Assembly: GCA_014729725.1 (NCBI GenBank)
Contig: WJJL01000066.1
Location: 1 to 39,099 of the forward strand
From: Candidatus Moraniibacteriota bacterium
GTDB lineage: Bacteria > Patescibacteriota > Minisyncoccia > CAIUEV01 > JAHKAQ01
Direction of reading: 5' to 3'
DNA length: 39,099 nt
The position numbers and the translations under genes were made by a program. Below, one piece after another: positions 1 to 7,397 of this stretch; the first letter of the stretch is position 1; every line of letters starts with the position of its first letter. The notes below the pieces were generated by a model, which saw only the letters and a program-made list of their open reading frames with translations, searched no databases and was not told the origin of the DNA.

Positions 1-143
1 TCTTTATTCTTATTTTCAATCTCCTTAATTTTATCCTCCTTCACTGCCTCCTGCCTCAACTCCTCTTTCCCTCCACACCCAAACAACCCAATTGCCAAAA
101 CCGCCATTAGAATTATTAATTTTGTTGGAATTTTTTGTATCAT
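1..143 (-). CDS. Lipoprotein, N-terminal part (cut by window edge)
   Basis: This reading frame is not in the ORF track because it runs off the left edge. It starts with ATG at 143 and stays open for 47 codons. The N-terminus has a lysine, a hydrophobic stretch (about residues 8-21) and then LFGC followed by GG, which is a typical lipobox and gives a lipidated cysteine at about residue 23. The visible mature part is rich in Lys and Glu. It is probably a membrane-anchored lipoprotein of unknown function. The export signal is seen in the sequence; the role cannot be inferred from 47 residues. Confidence 0.7.
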   Translation of the reverse strand, partial: MIQKIPTKLIILMAVLAIGLFGCGGKEELRQEAVKEDKIKEIENKNK

Positions 144-488
144 TTTTTAGTCTAAAATTTTACTGTTTTCAATTTAGCATGAATAAGATAAAATTTTTAT
201 AAAGAAAAAATGAAGGAAAAATGAAGTTTTGATGCCCTAAGTAATTTTTACCAAAACATCTTCTACCATTTTAAAAGCGTTCATCATTCATGGTAAAGCC
301 TTTGATAATGATTCTTTAAGTGTTTTGGTTGAACAACTTGGAAAATCAATTGGGATTTCTGAAATAAAAAATTTGAAAATTTAAAAAAATTTTAAAACTT
401 GGTTATTATTGAGTTATAAAAATCTTACTTTTAATTAATGGAAAATAAGTAATTTTGAATATTCAAATAATTTATATCAAAAATAATT
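144..488. other. Intergenic region with a short open remnant
   Basis: This is AT-rich spacer between the leftward lipoprotein and the rightward HEAT-like gene. On the plus strand 241-383 is open with no ATG start. It reads ...KAFIIHGKAFDNDSLSVLVE... and then stops. The KAFIIHG piece resembles the first strand of the TIR-like nucleotide-binding family (usually K-V-F-I-V-H-G-H-D), so it may be a gene scrap. No convincing promoter, RNA or terminator was seen. Confidence 0.3.
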
Positions 489-1085
489 ATGACAATAGAA
501 AAAACTAGAGATTTAAACACTATTAAAGAATGTTTTGAGGTAATTTTAAATAGCGATAAAGAAAATAGCCGTCTAGCCGCTCGTGAGGTGCGAAAAATTT
601 TATATGGTTCAAAAAACAATAAGAACAAGTATAAAGATATCAAGGTAATTATGAAGAATGCGCCCGAGACTTATGCTGGAATTTCTGAAAACTGGCGTGA
701 GGAGAATTTTGTAATGGCGATTTCTGTTATCCATTTTTTGCGTGATAGAAAGGAAAATCCAGATTCTCTCTTTCCTTGGCTTTTTGAGTTATTGAAACAC
801 CCAAATGGCAAAGTTCGTTACGCCGCAGTGAAAATGTTCGAGAATGAATTGGGTCCATTGACTGTTCATATTCGTTTTCCCAATGATAAATATCGTCAAT
901 CGAAAGCCAAGCGTTCTAATGAGATTTTAAAAGCTTTGGTTATATCTTTGCAAGGATTGTTAAATATTTTATGGGAGGAAAAGTATGAAAAATATGAATA
1001 TATAAGGGATTTACCGGCAAGTCCCTATAAATCCGTTCAAATGGTTTTCGGGTCTATAGAGGAGTATTGTGGTAGGAAATATTAA
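489..1085 (+). CDS. Hypothetical protein, HEAT-like helical repeats
   Basis: This is a 198-residue protein of unknown function. The middle (about 95-125) reads LFPWLFELLKHPNGKVRYAA, the usual look of a HEAT or armadillo-type helix pair (hydrophobic helix, short loop with Asn-Gly, then V-R-x-A-A). The whole protein is predicted to be helical, charged and soluble, with no signal peptide or membrane segment. HEAT-like proteins usually bind other proteins or nucleic acids, but nothing here names the partner. The start at 489 follows an AT-rich leader without a Shine-Dalgarno site. It stands alone on the plus strand between leftward genes. Confidence 0.65.
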   Translation: MTIEKTRDLNTIKECFEVILNSDKENSRLAAREVRKILYGSKNNKNKYKDIKVIMKNAPETYAGISENWREENFVMAISVIHFLRDRKENPDSLFPWLFELLKHPNGKVRYAAVKMFENELGPLTVHIRFPNDKYRQSKAKRSNEILKALVISLQGLLNILWEEKYEKYEYIRDLPASPYKSVQMVFGSIEEYCGRKY

Positions 1086-1102
1086 AATCGGTTTTTTTGA
1101 TT

Positions 1103-1285
1103 TTATTTTTGGGTTTTGTTAATTAGATCATAGGCCAAACTTGCTAAAACAATATAATGAATTGCAAGATTTTTATCAATTTTTTTTGCAACTGTGTGTG
1201 ACTTTTCGTTTCTTAAAAATTGAATTGTAATTTGAACATGGGCAAAAAAATTTATTTGCCTGATTATTCGAAATCTCCCTATTAC
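1103..1285 (-). pseudogene. Possible remnant of a gene 3' end
   Basis: This is an open stretch of about 60 codons on the minus strand without a usable start. Its translation looks protein-like (FAHVQITIQFLRNEKSHTV, then an alternating hydrophobic tail ending IHYIVLASLAYDLIN). An in-frame TAA lies directly upstream. It could be the C-terminal scrap of a lost gene, but I do not recognise the family. It fills most of the gap between the HEAT-like gene and the Tat-exported protein. Base composition is no different from its neighbours, so chance remains possible. Confidence 0.25.
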
Positions 1286-1590
1286 TTAGCGAGCAGCTAG
1301 TGGTTAACATCAAATATAGGACAGTAAATATTTTTTTGTCATTCTAATTTATTCAAAAATTACGGATTATTTAATGGATTTTTTATAAAAATTTATATTA
1401 AAAACGCCTCCTAAACACTCCTTATTTTAAAACCTACGCTGTAAAAATATTTTCTTTTGTACCTGCTGGACCTGTAACCGCCACCTCAACTCCATCAATA
1501 GAAAAAGAAGGATCATTCCATTTCCATTTTGCCCCCTGAACACTTAAAATATCGCGAATCGTAATTTTGCTTGTATCGGAATAAGTAAGT

Positions 1591-3930
1591 TTATTTTTTA
1601 ATTTTTTTAAAATTGTTAAATATGTACCTTCTTCTCCCCCCCCAAGTTAATTTCCCATAATTACTCAAAGTTATAAAAGCTTTGGGTCTGGCTTTTATTC
1701 CCTTTTCTTCTAATTTATCATAAAGTCTTTCCCTAAAATCATAAGCAAGACAACTTGTAGTTAAAAAAGACATTTTCTTGATATTTACTTCTCCTGCTTT
1801 TTGCATGGAATCTGCAAGCCGATCCACTTCATACAATGAGCAATCATTTAATTTATAGCTTGGCGCCAATGAAATTCTATTACGAAGACCGTGAGCATCA
1901 ATAAATATGGTTGTGGGTTCTCTAACATTAGCTATTGCTTGATCTATATGATCAAAATTTAAATTATCACCTTCTTTTATATCCAATCCCTTAACTGTTA
2001 AAGCTATATTTTCTTTTTCACCGGATGCTTTATAATATAGGTCAAAAAAATCTTTTTGATCAAATGGTAGACATCTTTCTGTTTCTCCCCAGATACCAAA
2101 TAATTTGGTATCTGGCCCGATAATTTCCCAATCCCAGTTATTCTTTAAAATATTCAATAACCTGTCGGCCTCTTTTCCATATAGATTTTTATCTTCCTGG
2201 GCACCTATATTTCTATAAACCGCTTTGGCCATGGATATCGCATCCATATAAGTCATGTTTTCTTTTGTCATATTTTTTTGTATTATTTCCTGAAAACTTT
2301 CACTAAAAAAAATCTCTTTTAAAAAAACATGAGCAGGCGGTTCACCTAAATGGGGAGCATGATCAGTGTTACCGATTTCTAATCTTCTTTCATAATTAAT
2401 CAAAGCAATCATTTTATCAAAATATTCTTCATCAATTGGAAAATCTTCATCCTTGATCTCTTTTTGTAAAAAATTTTGGGCTTCTACTTCATCTTCTTGG
2501 CTAATTTCAAAAAGATGAGGCTTTAAGCGGTTATTATAAAAATCTTCTCCAAGATAAGTACTAATTTTCTCTTTATTTTTAATTATTTCCACCGGATAAC
2601 CATCAATTGCGTTAAATATTGTCCTTTTTATATCGAAATTAACAAATTCTTTACTCTTCCTATTATCATTTCCTCTTAAAACATGTTCAGTAAACATTAG
2701 TAAGACTTTAAGCTGATTTTCTATCGGATCTTTTTCCTTATCATCTCCCTTTTCACCTTCCTCCTCTTTACTTTCAATGCTGTATCCGTTCTCTTTAAGA
2801 AAAGGAACAATAATATGCAAAAATCCAATAATATTATGAGGATTCCTTTTTACCCCCATTAAAGAATCTTCTAAAATTCGACTCAATTCTTTTTGGTCAA
2901 AATATTGCTTTATGAAATTAAGATTTTGAAAAAACAAAGCTTGTTGGTAAGAAATCACAGAAGGCCTGGGTAATTGATTTAATCCTTCTATACATCCTTG
3001 CATTTCTGATTTTGATAAAAAACCATCTAAAACCTGAAAAACTTTCTTATTTTCTTTACACAATTCTCTTTCAAGAAATTTTGAACAAAAAAATACAAAA
3101 TATCTTCTTTCAACAGATTCTTCTAAAGATTTTATATTTTTATAGCATTCGTCAGGACTGTTTCTTATTAACCTGGCAATTGTTAATTCATATTCCCAAT
3201 CATTTAATACATTTTTTAATTTATCCAGATTTTTTAAAGCAACTTCGGGGTGATGAAAACTAAATAGATAAAGAATATCCGCATATTCTTTGCGGCCATA
3301 GGAGTGCTTTGTATTGGAATCAAGGATTATTTCTAAAGTTTTTTCCCCTGCCTTTGGGATAGATTGTTCTTGCCGATCAAAAACCCAAGGCATATTTTCA
3401 TAAATAAATTGCACACATGAAGAGTAAACATTTTTTTCTATCTTCTCTGAAAAATAACCGGTTTTAGCTATAAAAATATTGGAAATTTCTTCCCGCGCTT
3501 TATTTTTCAATTTCAATTCTCGATTAACATCATCCTCTAAAATATGTTCGTATTTTTCCTTGTTTCTTTGAGTGATTTGAATTTTAGGATTTTGAAAATG
3601 GTTTTTAAATATTTGATTTATGTCTTTCTTTGTCAAGTTAAATTTTTCCTTATCAATATTTTCAAAACTTTCTATTGAATCTTTGGTAAAAGCCAAATTA
3701 ACTAATTGTTTTTTCTCCATATCACTTAAACCCTTTTCCTGATTGAAATCAAAAGATTCAAAAAAATCAACCACATCGGTTTCGATTATGTGTTTGTATT
3801 CCTCGAATTTTGGATTTCCTTTTTTCTCCGGTCTTTTTTCGGAAAATGAAGGAATTGACAAACCTGCTGTTGCCGCACATGCAACTGCTCCCATTTTTAA
3901 AAAATCTCTACGGCTAAATTCTTTTTGCAT
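1591..3930 (-). CDS. Large Tat-exported protein with caspase-like C-terminal domain
   Basis: The 779-residue protein starts with a twin-arginine signal: SRRDFLKMG at residues 6-14, then an alanine-rich hydrophobic segment. It is therefore expected to be folded before export across the membrane. Residues 35-650 are helical and charged, and I recognise no domain there. The C-terminal part has strand-like FIDAHG (His about 680) and, 46 residues later, FLTTSCLA (Cys about 726). This His-Gly / Cys layout is that of clan CD peptidases (caspase, clostripain, CHAT families), so a caspase-like peptidase is a reasonable inference but not proven. The frame ends 14 codons after a G8 run (1636-1643). With one G fewer the protein would continue for 66 residues to a TAG at 1434. 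It follows the coiled-coil gene at 4005 after 74 bases and may share its transcript. Confidence 0.6.
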   Translation of the reverse strand: MQKEFSRRDFLKMGAVACAATAGLSIPSFSEKRPEKKGNPKFEEYKHIIETDVVDFFESFDFNQEKGLSDMEKKQLVNLAFTKDSIESFENIDKEKFNLTKKDINQIFKNHFQNPKIQITQRNKEKYEHILEDDVNRELKLKNKAREEISNIFIAKTGYFSEKIEKNVYSSCVQFIYENMPWVFDRQEQSIPKAGEKTLEIILDSNTKHSYGRKEYADILYLFSFHHPEVALKNLDKLKNVLNDWEYELTIARLIRNSPDECYKNIKSLEESVERRYFVFFCSKFLERELCKENKKVFQVLDGFLSKSEMQGCIEGLNQLPRPSVISYQQALFFQNLNFIKQYFDQKELSRILEDSLMGVKRNPHNIIGFLHIIVPFLKENGYSIESKEEEGEKGDDKEKDPIENQLKVLLMFTEHVLRGNDNRKSKEFVNFDIKRTIFNAIDGYPVEIIKNKEKISTYLGEDFYNNRLKPHLFEISQEDEVEAQNFLQKEIKDEDFPIDEEYFDKMIALINYERRLEIGNTDHAPHLGEPPAHVFLKEIFFSESFQEIIQKNMTKENMTYMDAISMAKAVYRNIGAQEDKNLYGKEADRLLNILKNNWDWEIIGPDTKLFGIWGETERCLPFDQKDFFDLYYKASGEKENIALTVKGLDIKEGDNLNFDHIDQAIANVREPTTIFIDAHGLRNRISLAPSYKLNDCSLYEVDRLADSMQKAGEVNIKKMSFLTTSCLAYDFRERLYDKLEEKGIKARPKAFITLSNYGKLTWGGRRRYIFNNFKKIKK

Positions 3931-4004
3931 TTAAAATAGTTTTTACTTTTAAGGCACTTGTGCGTTTATGGCCATCAATAAATAACCCTTATTTTAAAAT
4001 ATTT

Positions 4005-4772
4005 TTATTGTTTTTGATCGGTTTTTTCCATGTTGCGATCATTTGTATCTTGAATATCATCTCTTTGGTCCAAATCACCCTGATCTTGATATCCATAAAT
4101 CAGCTTAAAAGCCCAGCCAAAAATTGAAAATTGCTCCTCATTTTCTTTAATAAATAATTCCAACTGCTGCTGCTCTGTTTGAGAAGCTTTGATTTGTTGT
4201 TTGATTTGCTTTTGAAGTTCTTCATCGGTCGTCATTTCCAAAGTTTTTTCCAATTTTCGAATTTGATTCCTGTTTTGCACCAAAGCTTTTCTTAATTGAC
4301 CAAGATTCTTATAATCCGCCCCCCATAAAAGAGTTTTTAGACCTCCTCTTTGTTCTTGTTTTTTTATGGATTCTTCAACCTCCTCCTTTATCTGCTCCTC
4401 ATCTTCCACTATTTCTTGAATGACTTTTTTTGATTGCTCTTGCTTTTGTTTTTGAGAAATTTGTTTTAAATTATCAATCATTTTTTCCTTATTTTGGCTA
4501 TAGGCTTTAGCTGGATTTGTTTTGTAATTTTTTTCACCTGGTTGATTTTGATTTTTGTTTTTTTCTTTTTTCTCTTGTCTTTGTTGATTTTTTTTACTTT
4601 TGCCTTTTTCTTCCCGGTTATTTTTATTTTTTTTGCTCAATAAGTCCTGTTCTTGCAAAGATTGGGCTTGTATTTCCTGAAGCCTAAACTGTCCATAAAC
4701 TTCATAAATCAATAGCCCCGCAATAAAAATAACGGCCACAGAAATTAAGAAAACTTTTCCTTTGATTTTCAT
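4005..4772 (-). CDS. Membrane-anchored Lys/Gln/Glu-rich coiled-coil protein
   Basis: This 255-residue hypothetical protein has a single N-terminal membrane segment (about residues 7-25) after MKIKGK. A long, highly charged low-complexity region rich in Lys, Gln and Asn follows (30-100). Next come a predicted coiled coil (about 90-145 and 160-215) and a short hydrophobic patch (FGWAFKLIYGY). It probably sits in the cytoplasmic membrane with the charged part outside or at the surface. No enzymatic motif is visible. It lies 74 bases upstream of the Tat-exported protein on the same strand, so the two may be an envelope-related pair. A TTGAAT element with a weak -10 lies just upstream of the start. 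Confidence 0.6.
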   Translation of the reverse strand: MKIKGKVFLISVAVIFIAGLLIYEVYGQFRLQEIQAQSLQEQDLLSKKNKNNREEKGKSKKNQQRQEKKEKNKNQNQPGEKNYKTNPAKAYSQNKEKMIDNLKQISQKQKQEQSKKVIQEIVEDEEQIKEEVEESIKKQEQRGGLKTLLWGADYKNLGQLRKALVQNRNQIRKLEKTLEMTTDEELQKQIKQQIKASQTEQQQLELFIKENEEQFSIFGWAFKLIYGYQDQGDLDQRDDIQDTNDRNMEKTDQKQ

Positions 4773-5041
4773 TTTTTATTTTTATTTAATTATTTAAAAA
4801 ATCCCAATTCAAGCTAATAAAAATTTTTGCTTATACCGCTACCAAAAAAGAATTGAAGTTAATCAAAAAAACTCAACAAGCTTGATTGTTTTTTCAAATG
4901 GGTACTGTTAACTAGTTGTTATTATAATTCAATCTTTAATTAAATTCAATCTTAAGGAGCTTGTGAAAAATAAATCAATAAACCTTCAAACCCTTTTTAA
5001 TCATAAAGCAGTAACTGCTATGACAAATAGAGACCTCCGGA

Positions 5042-5536
5042 TTATCCGGAATGATTTAAACTGATATTTTTTACATAAAAACCGTTTATTTTTTTAACCA
5101 GTTTCTTAGGTGAAAATTTCATATAAACACATTCGTCTCCGCCGGCCCCGTAAACAACAGCTTTTTTAATCACTTTTCTGTCGATAAAACGATTTTTACA
5201 TAAAAGACTTGCTACCGGCGAAACTCCGCCTGGTTTGAAACTGGTTAAGGCTTCAACTTTTTCTTGGGGGGCCAAATTTAATTTTCTTAATTTTAAAAAT
5301 TTCCTGATTTTATTTATATTTAATTTATCCGAGCCCAGAAGCACCACACAAGCATAAACATCGTCTTTTTTGCTGTAAAGAATCAGGGTTTTTACAATAT
5401 GTTGCAAATTTACTCCCCAAACCTTACAAGCTTGCCGGGAGGTTTTCCCGGATTCTGCAAATTCCCTAAACTCGGCTTTTAAATTAATTTTTTTAGTTAA
5501 GTTTTTAGCATATTGAATCCGCTGAGATTTAGTCAT
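5042..5536 (-). CDS. YbaK/EbsC-type aminoacyl-tRNA deacylase
   Basis: This 164-residue protein belongs to the YbaK/ProX family, which hydrolyses mis-acylated tRNA (for example Cys-tRNA-Pro) in trans and so protects translation accuracy. Family signs are the strand-loop VKTLILYSKK (with the conserved Lys), the VVLLGSDKLNINKIRKFL segment and the glycine-rich PGGVSPVA motif at about 107-114. Length and layout are normal for a stand-alone editing protein. The exact tRNA substrate cannot be read from the sequence. It is transcribed leftward from its own promoter (5665-5693). A 15-base palindrome (TCCGGATTATCCGGA, 5036-5050) overlaps the stop codon. Confidence 0.85.
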   Translation of the reverse strand: MTKSQRIQYAKNLTKKINLKAEFREFAESGKTSRQACKVWGVNLQHIVKTLILYSKKDDVYACVVLLGSDKLNINKIRKFLKLRKLNLAPQEKVEALTSFKPGGVSPVASLLCKNRFIDRKVIKKAVVYGAGGDECVYMKFSPKKLVKKINGFYVKNISLNHSG

Positions 5537-5664
5537 TTCTTGAAAAAGTTAAATTTTAAAATTATGCCTGACAAAATTATTGCCTAAAAAATCTGGATAA
5601 TAAAAAAATCTTTAAAACAGCAAACTTACATTAAACCCCACTACTCATTATTGAAATATTTGAT

Positions 5665-5693
5665 ATTATAAAGATAATTGTCAATTAAGACAA
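5665..5693 (-). promoter_or_regulatory. Sigma70-like promoter for the YbaK-type gene
   Basis: On the minus strand TTGTCT and a perfect TATAAT are separated by 17 bases. The -35 lies in an inverted repeat, TTGTC-N6-GACAA (5678-5693), that could be an operator. Transcription would start near 5658, about 120 bases before the start codon. Confidence 0.6.
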
Positions 5694-5787
5694 AAAAATT
5701 AACCGATGACACCGCTTAACTGCTTTAAAAGACAAATCCCAATTAAACGGCCTCAACGATATTAAAAATTAAACATTTAATAAGTTT

Positions 5788-6429
5788 ATGTTTCAAAATC
5801 GACAACAAGCCGCTGAAAAACTGGCTAAAAAATTAATTAAATTCAAAAATAAAGACGATGTGGTCATAATAGCTTTGCCAAGAGGCGGAATAATTTTGGG
5901 TCAAGAAATTGCCGGTCAATTAAACGCCAAGCTAGACATTACAGCTCCAAGGAAAATCAGCGCTCCCGGTAATAAGGAATTTGCTATCGGTGCTATTACC
6001 GAACAAGGCGACGCTGTTTTAGATGAAAAAATTATCCAAGCTTATTCCATAAACCAAAAATATATTGAGCAGGAAATTAACAAAGAAACTCGGGAAGCTC
6101 AAAGAAGGCTCAATCTTTACAGAGGAGAAAAAAAACCCGTTGAATTAAAAAATAAAACCGTAATTATCGTTGATGACGGAATCGCTACCGGATCCACTAT
6201 CAAAGCCTGTTTAAAATCAATTAAAAACCAAAATCCCAGAAAAATCGTCATTGCTGTACCGGTCGCCCCTCCCGATACTTTGGAGAAGTTAAAAAATAAA
6301 GTCGATGAAATTTATTGTCTTATTACAAGTTCTATGTTTTTTGCAGTGGGGCAGTTTTATCAGGAATTTAATCAAGTTAGTGACCAGGAAGTTATAGATA
6401 TTATGCAAAAAAGAAAATCTTATAATTGA
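5788..6429 (+). CDS. Phosphoribosyltransferase-family protein
   Basis: This 213-residue type I phosphoribosyltransferase fold protein has the PRPP-binding loop IIVDDGIATGST at about 126-137, with two acidic residues followed by the Gly/Thr turn. An N-terminal ALPRGGIILG loop (29-38) carries the PPi-binding Arg-Gly. The C-terminal part (FFAVGQFYQEFNQVSDQEV) is typical of a conserved group of stand-alone PRTases of uncertain substrate. A purine base or nucleotide-salvage role is likely from the family but not shown. The stop is TGA, and the gene overlaps the convergent HAD gene by 10 bases. The start was chosen as the first ATG, directly before the family N-terminus. Confidence 0.85.
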   Translation: MFQNRQQAAEKLAKKLIKFKNKDDVVIIALPRGGIILGQEIAGQLNAKLDITAPRKISAPGNKEFAIGAITEQGDAVLDEKIIQAYSINQKYIEQEINKETREAQRRLNLYRGEKKPVELKNKTVIIVDDGIATGSTIKACLKSIKNQNPRKIVIAVPVAPPDTLEKLKNKVDEIYCLITSSMFFAVGQFYQEFNQVSDQEVIDIMQKRKSYN

Positions 6430-7280
6430 AAATATTTAAAAACCCGCAATATCCCGTCTTCATCCACATCAGGACCTATAAAAGATTTTTCTTGATTTTT
6501 CTTAACCAATTTTTTTAATTTTTCCGGCGCGTTTTCTAAGGTGGCTCTGTAATCGCACTGTTTCATAAACTCCCAATCACTTAAACTGTCTCCTGCTGCC
6601 AAAAAATTTTCAAAGTCCACCCCCAAATGTCCGGCTATAAAATTCAAAGCGTTTTTTTTGGAAACTCCCTTTTTGTTAATAATGGCAAACTCCTTACCTT
6701 TTATTAAAGGATGAGAACTCCATCTAAAATCAATTTGTTTCTTGAAATCTTCCAATTTTTCAATCAAATTATCCTTTTGATTGGAATCATTAACGCTTAC
6801 AATAAGTTTGGTTAAACCTGTTATTTTTTTAATCTCTTGAAAGTTTTGCAAAATCACCGGCTTTTTTTGCAAAACCTTAGAGTGTTTTTTAAAAAAAACA
6901 GGGAAATCAAGCTTGCTTTTTTTAAACACATAGTAATTTTTTTGACTATAAAGCTCAGTATAATAACCTAATTGAAAAACTTCTTCCATCAAATTAATCA
7001 AACCAGATTTGGGGAAAAAGGTTTTTTTAATAATTTTATCTTTTTTATAATCAAAAATAAGAGCTCCGCTGTCGGCAATATGCGGACCGGATAATTTTCC
7101 CTGTTGGATAATCTTTTTAAATCCAAAGAGAGCCTTGGCTGAACACAAACAGATCTTAAAACCCTTTTTTTCCAATTGTTTTAATTTATTCATCACTTGA
7201 GGACTGGGCAAGGGAAGATTGTAACCGCTTCTACTTCCCACAATCACTCCGTCAATATCCAGAATTAAAGCTTTAATCAT
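6420..7280 (-). CDS. HAD-superfamily phosphatase (IIB/Cof-like)
   Basis: This is a 286-residue haloacid-dehalogenase hydrolase. Motif I is LILDIDGVI (residues 5-13, with the nucleophile and acid/base Asp). Motif II is a C-S-A-K segment at about 46-49, and motif IV is AAGDSLSDWEFM near 236-247, with the GDS-x3-D metal ligands. The region between motifs II and IV is the size of a type IIB cap, as in sugar phosphatases such as the Cof, SPP and MPGP groups. The substrate is probably a sugar or phosphoglycerate phosphate; this is inference. A Lys (GKEF, about 207-210) sits where motif III is expected. It is a monocistronic gene convergent with the phosphoribosyltransferase gene. Confidence 0.85.
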   Translation of the reverse strand: MIKALILDIDGVIVGSRSGYNLPLPSPQVMNKLKQLEKKGFKICLCSAKALFGFKKIIQQGKLSGPHIADSGALIFDYKKDKIIKKTFFPKSGLINLMEEVFQLGYYTELYSQKNYYVFKKSKLDFPVFFKKHSKVLQKKPVILQNFQEIKKITGLTKLIVSVNDSNQKDNLIEKLEDFKKQIDFRWSSHPLIKGKEFAIINKKGVSKKNALNFIAGHLGVDFENFLAAGDSLSDWEFMKQCDYRATLENAPEKLKKLVKKNQEKSFIGPDVDEDGILRVFKYFQL

Positions 7281-7397
7281 AATTTAAATTTCTCAATTTT
7301 AAGCTATAAGGTATCTAAAAAAAATCTTTATTAAATTTTAAATTTCTCCAAAAATAAAAATTGCAATAATTGATTTGTTTTTCTTTAGGCTTTTAAA

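Noticed and set aside
5036-5050. Palindrome TCCGGATTATCCGGA at the YbaK-type gene stop
   Set aside because: It has almost no loop and no U-tract, so it is not a terminator, and part of it is coding. It was noted only as a palindrome.
5788-6429. Alternative genetic code (UGA as Gly or Trp)
   Set aside because: The gene ends properly at TGA, and conserved genes in the window need no in-frame TGA readthrough.
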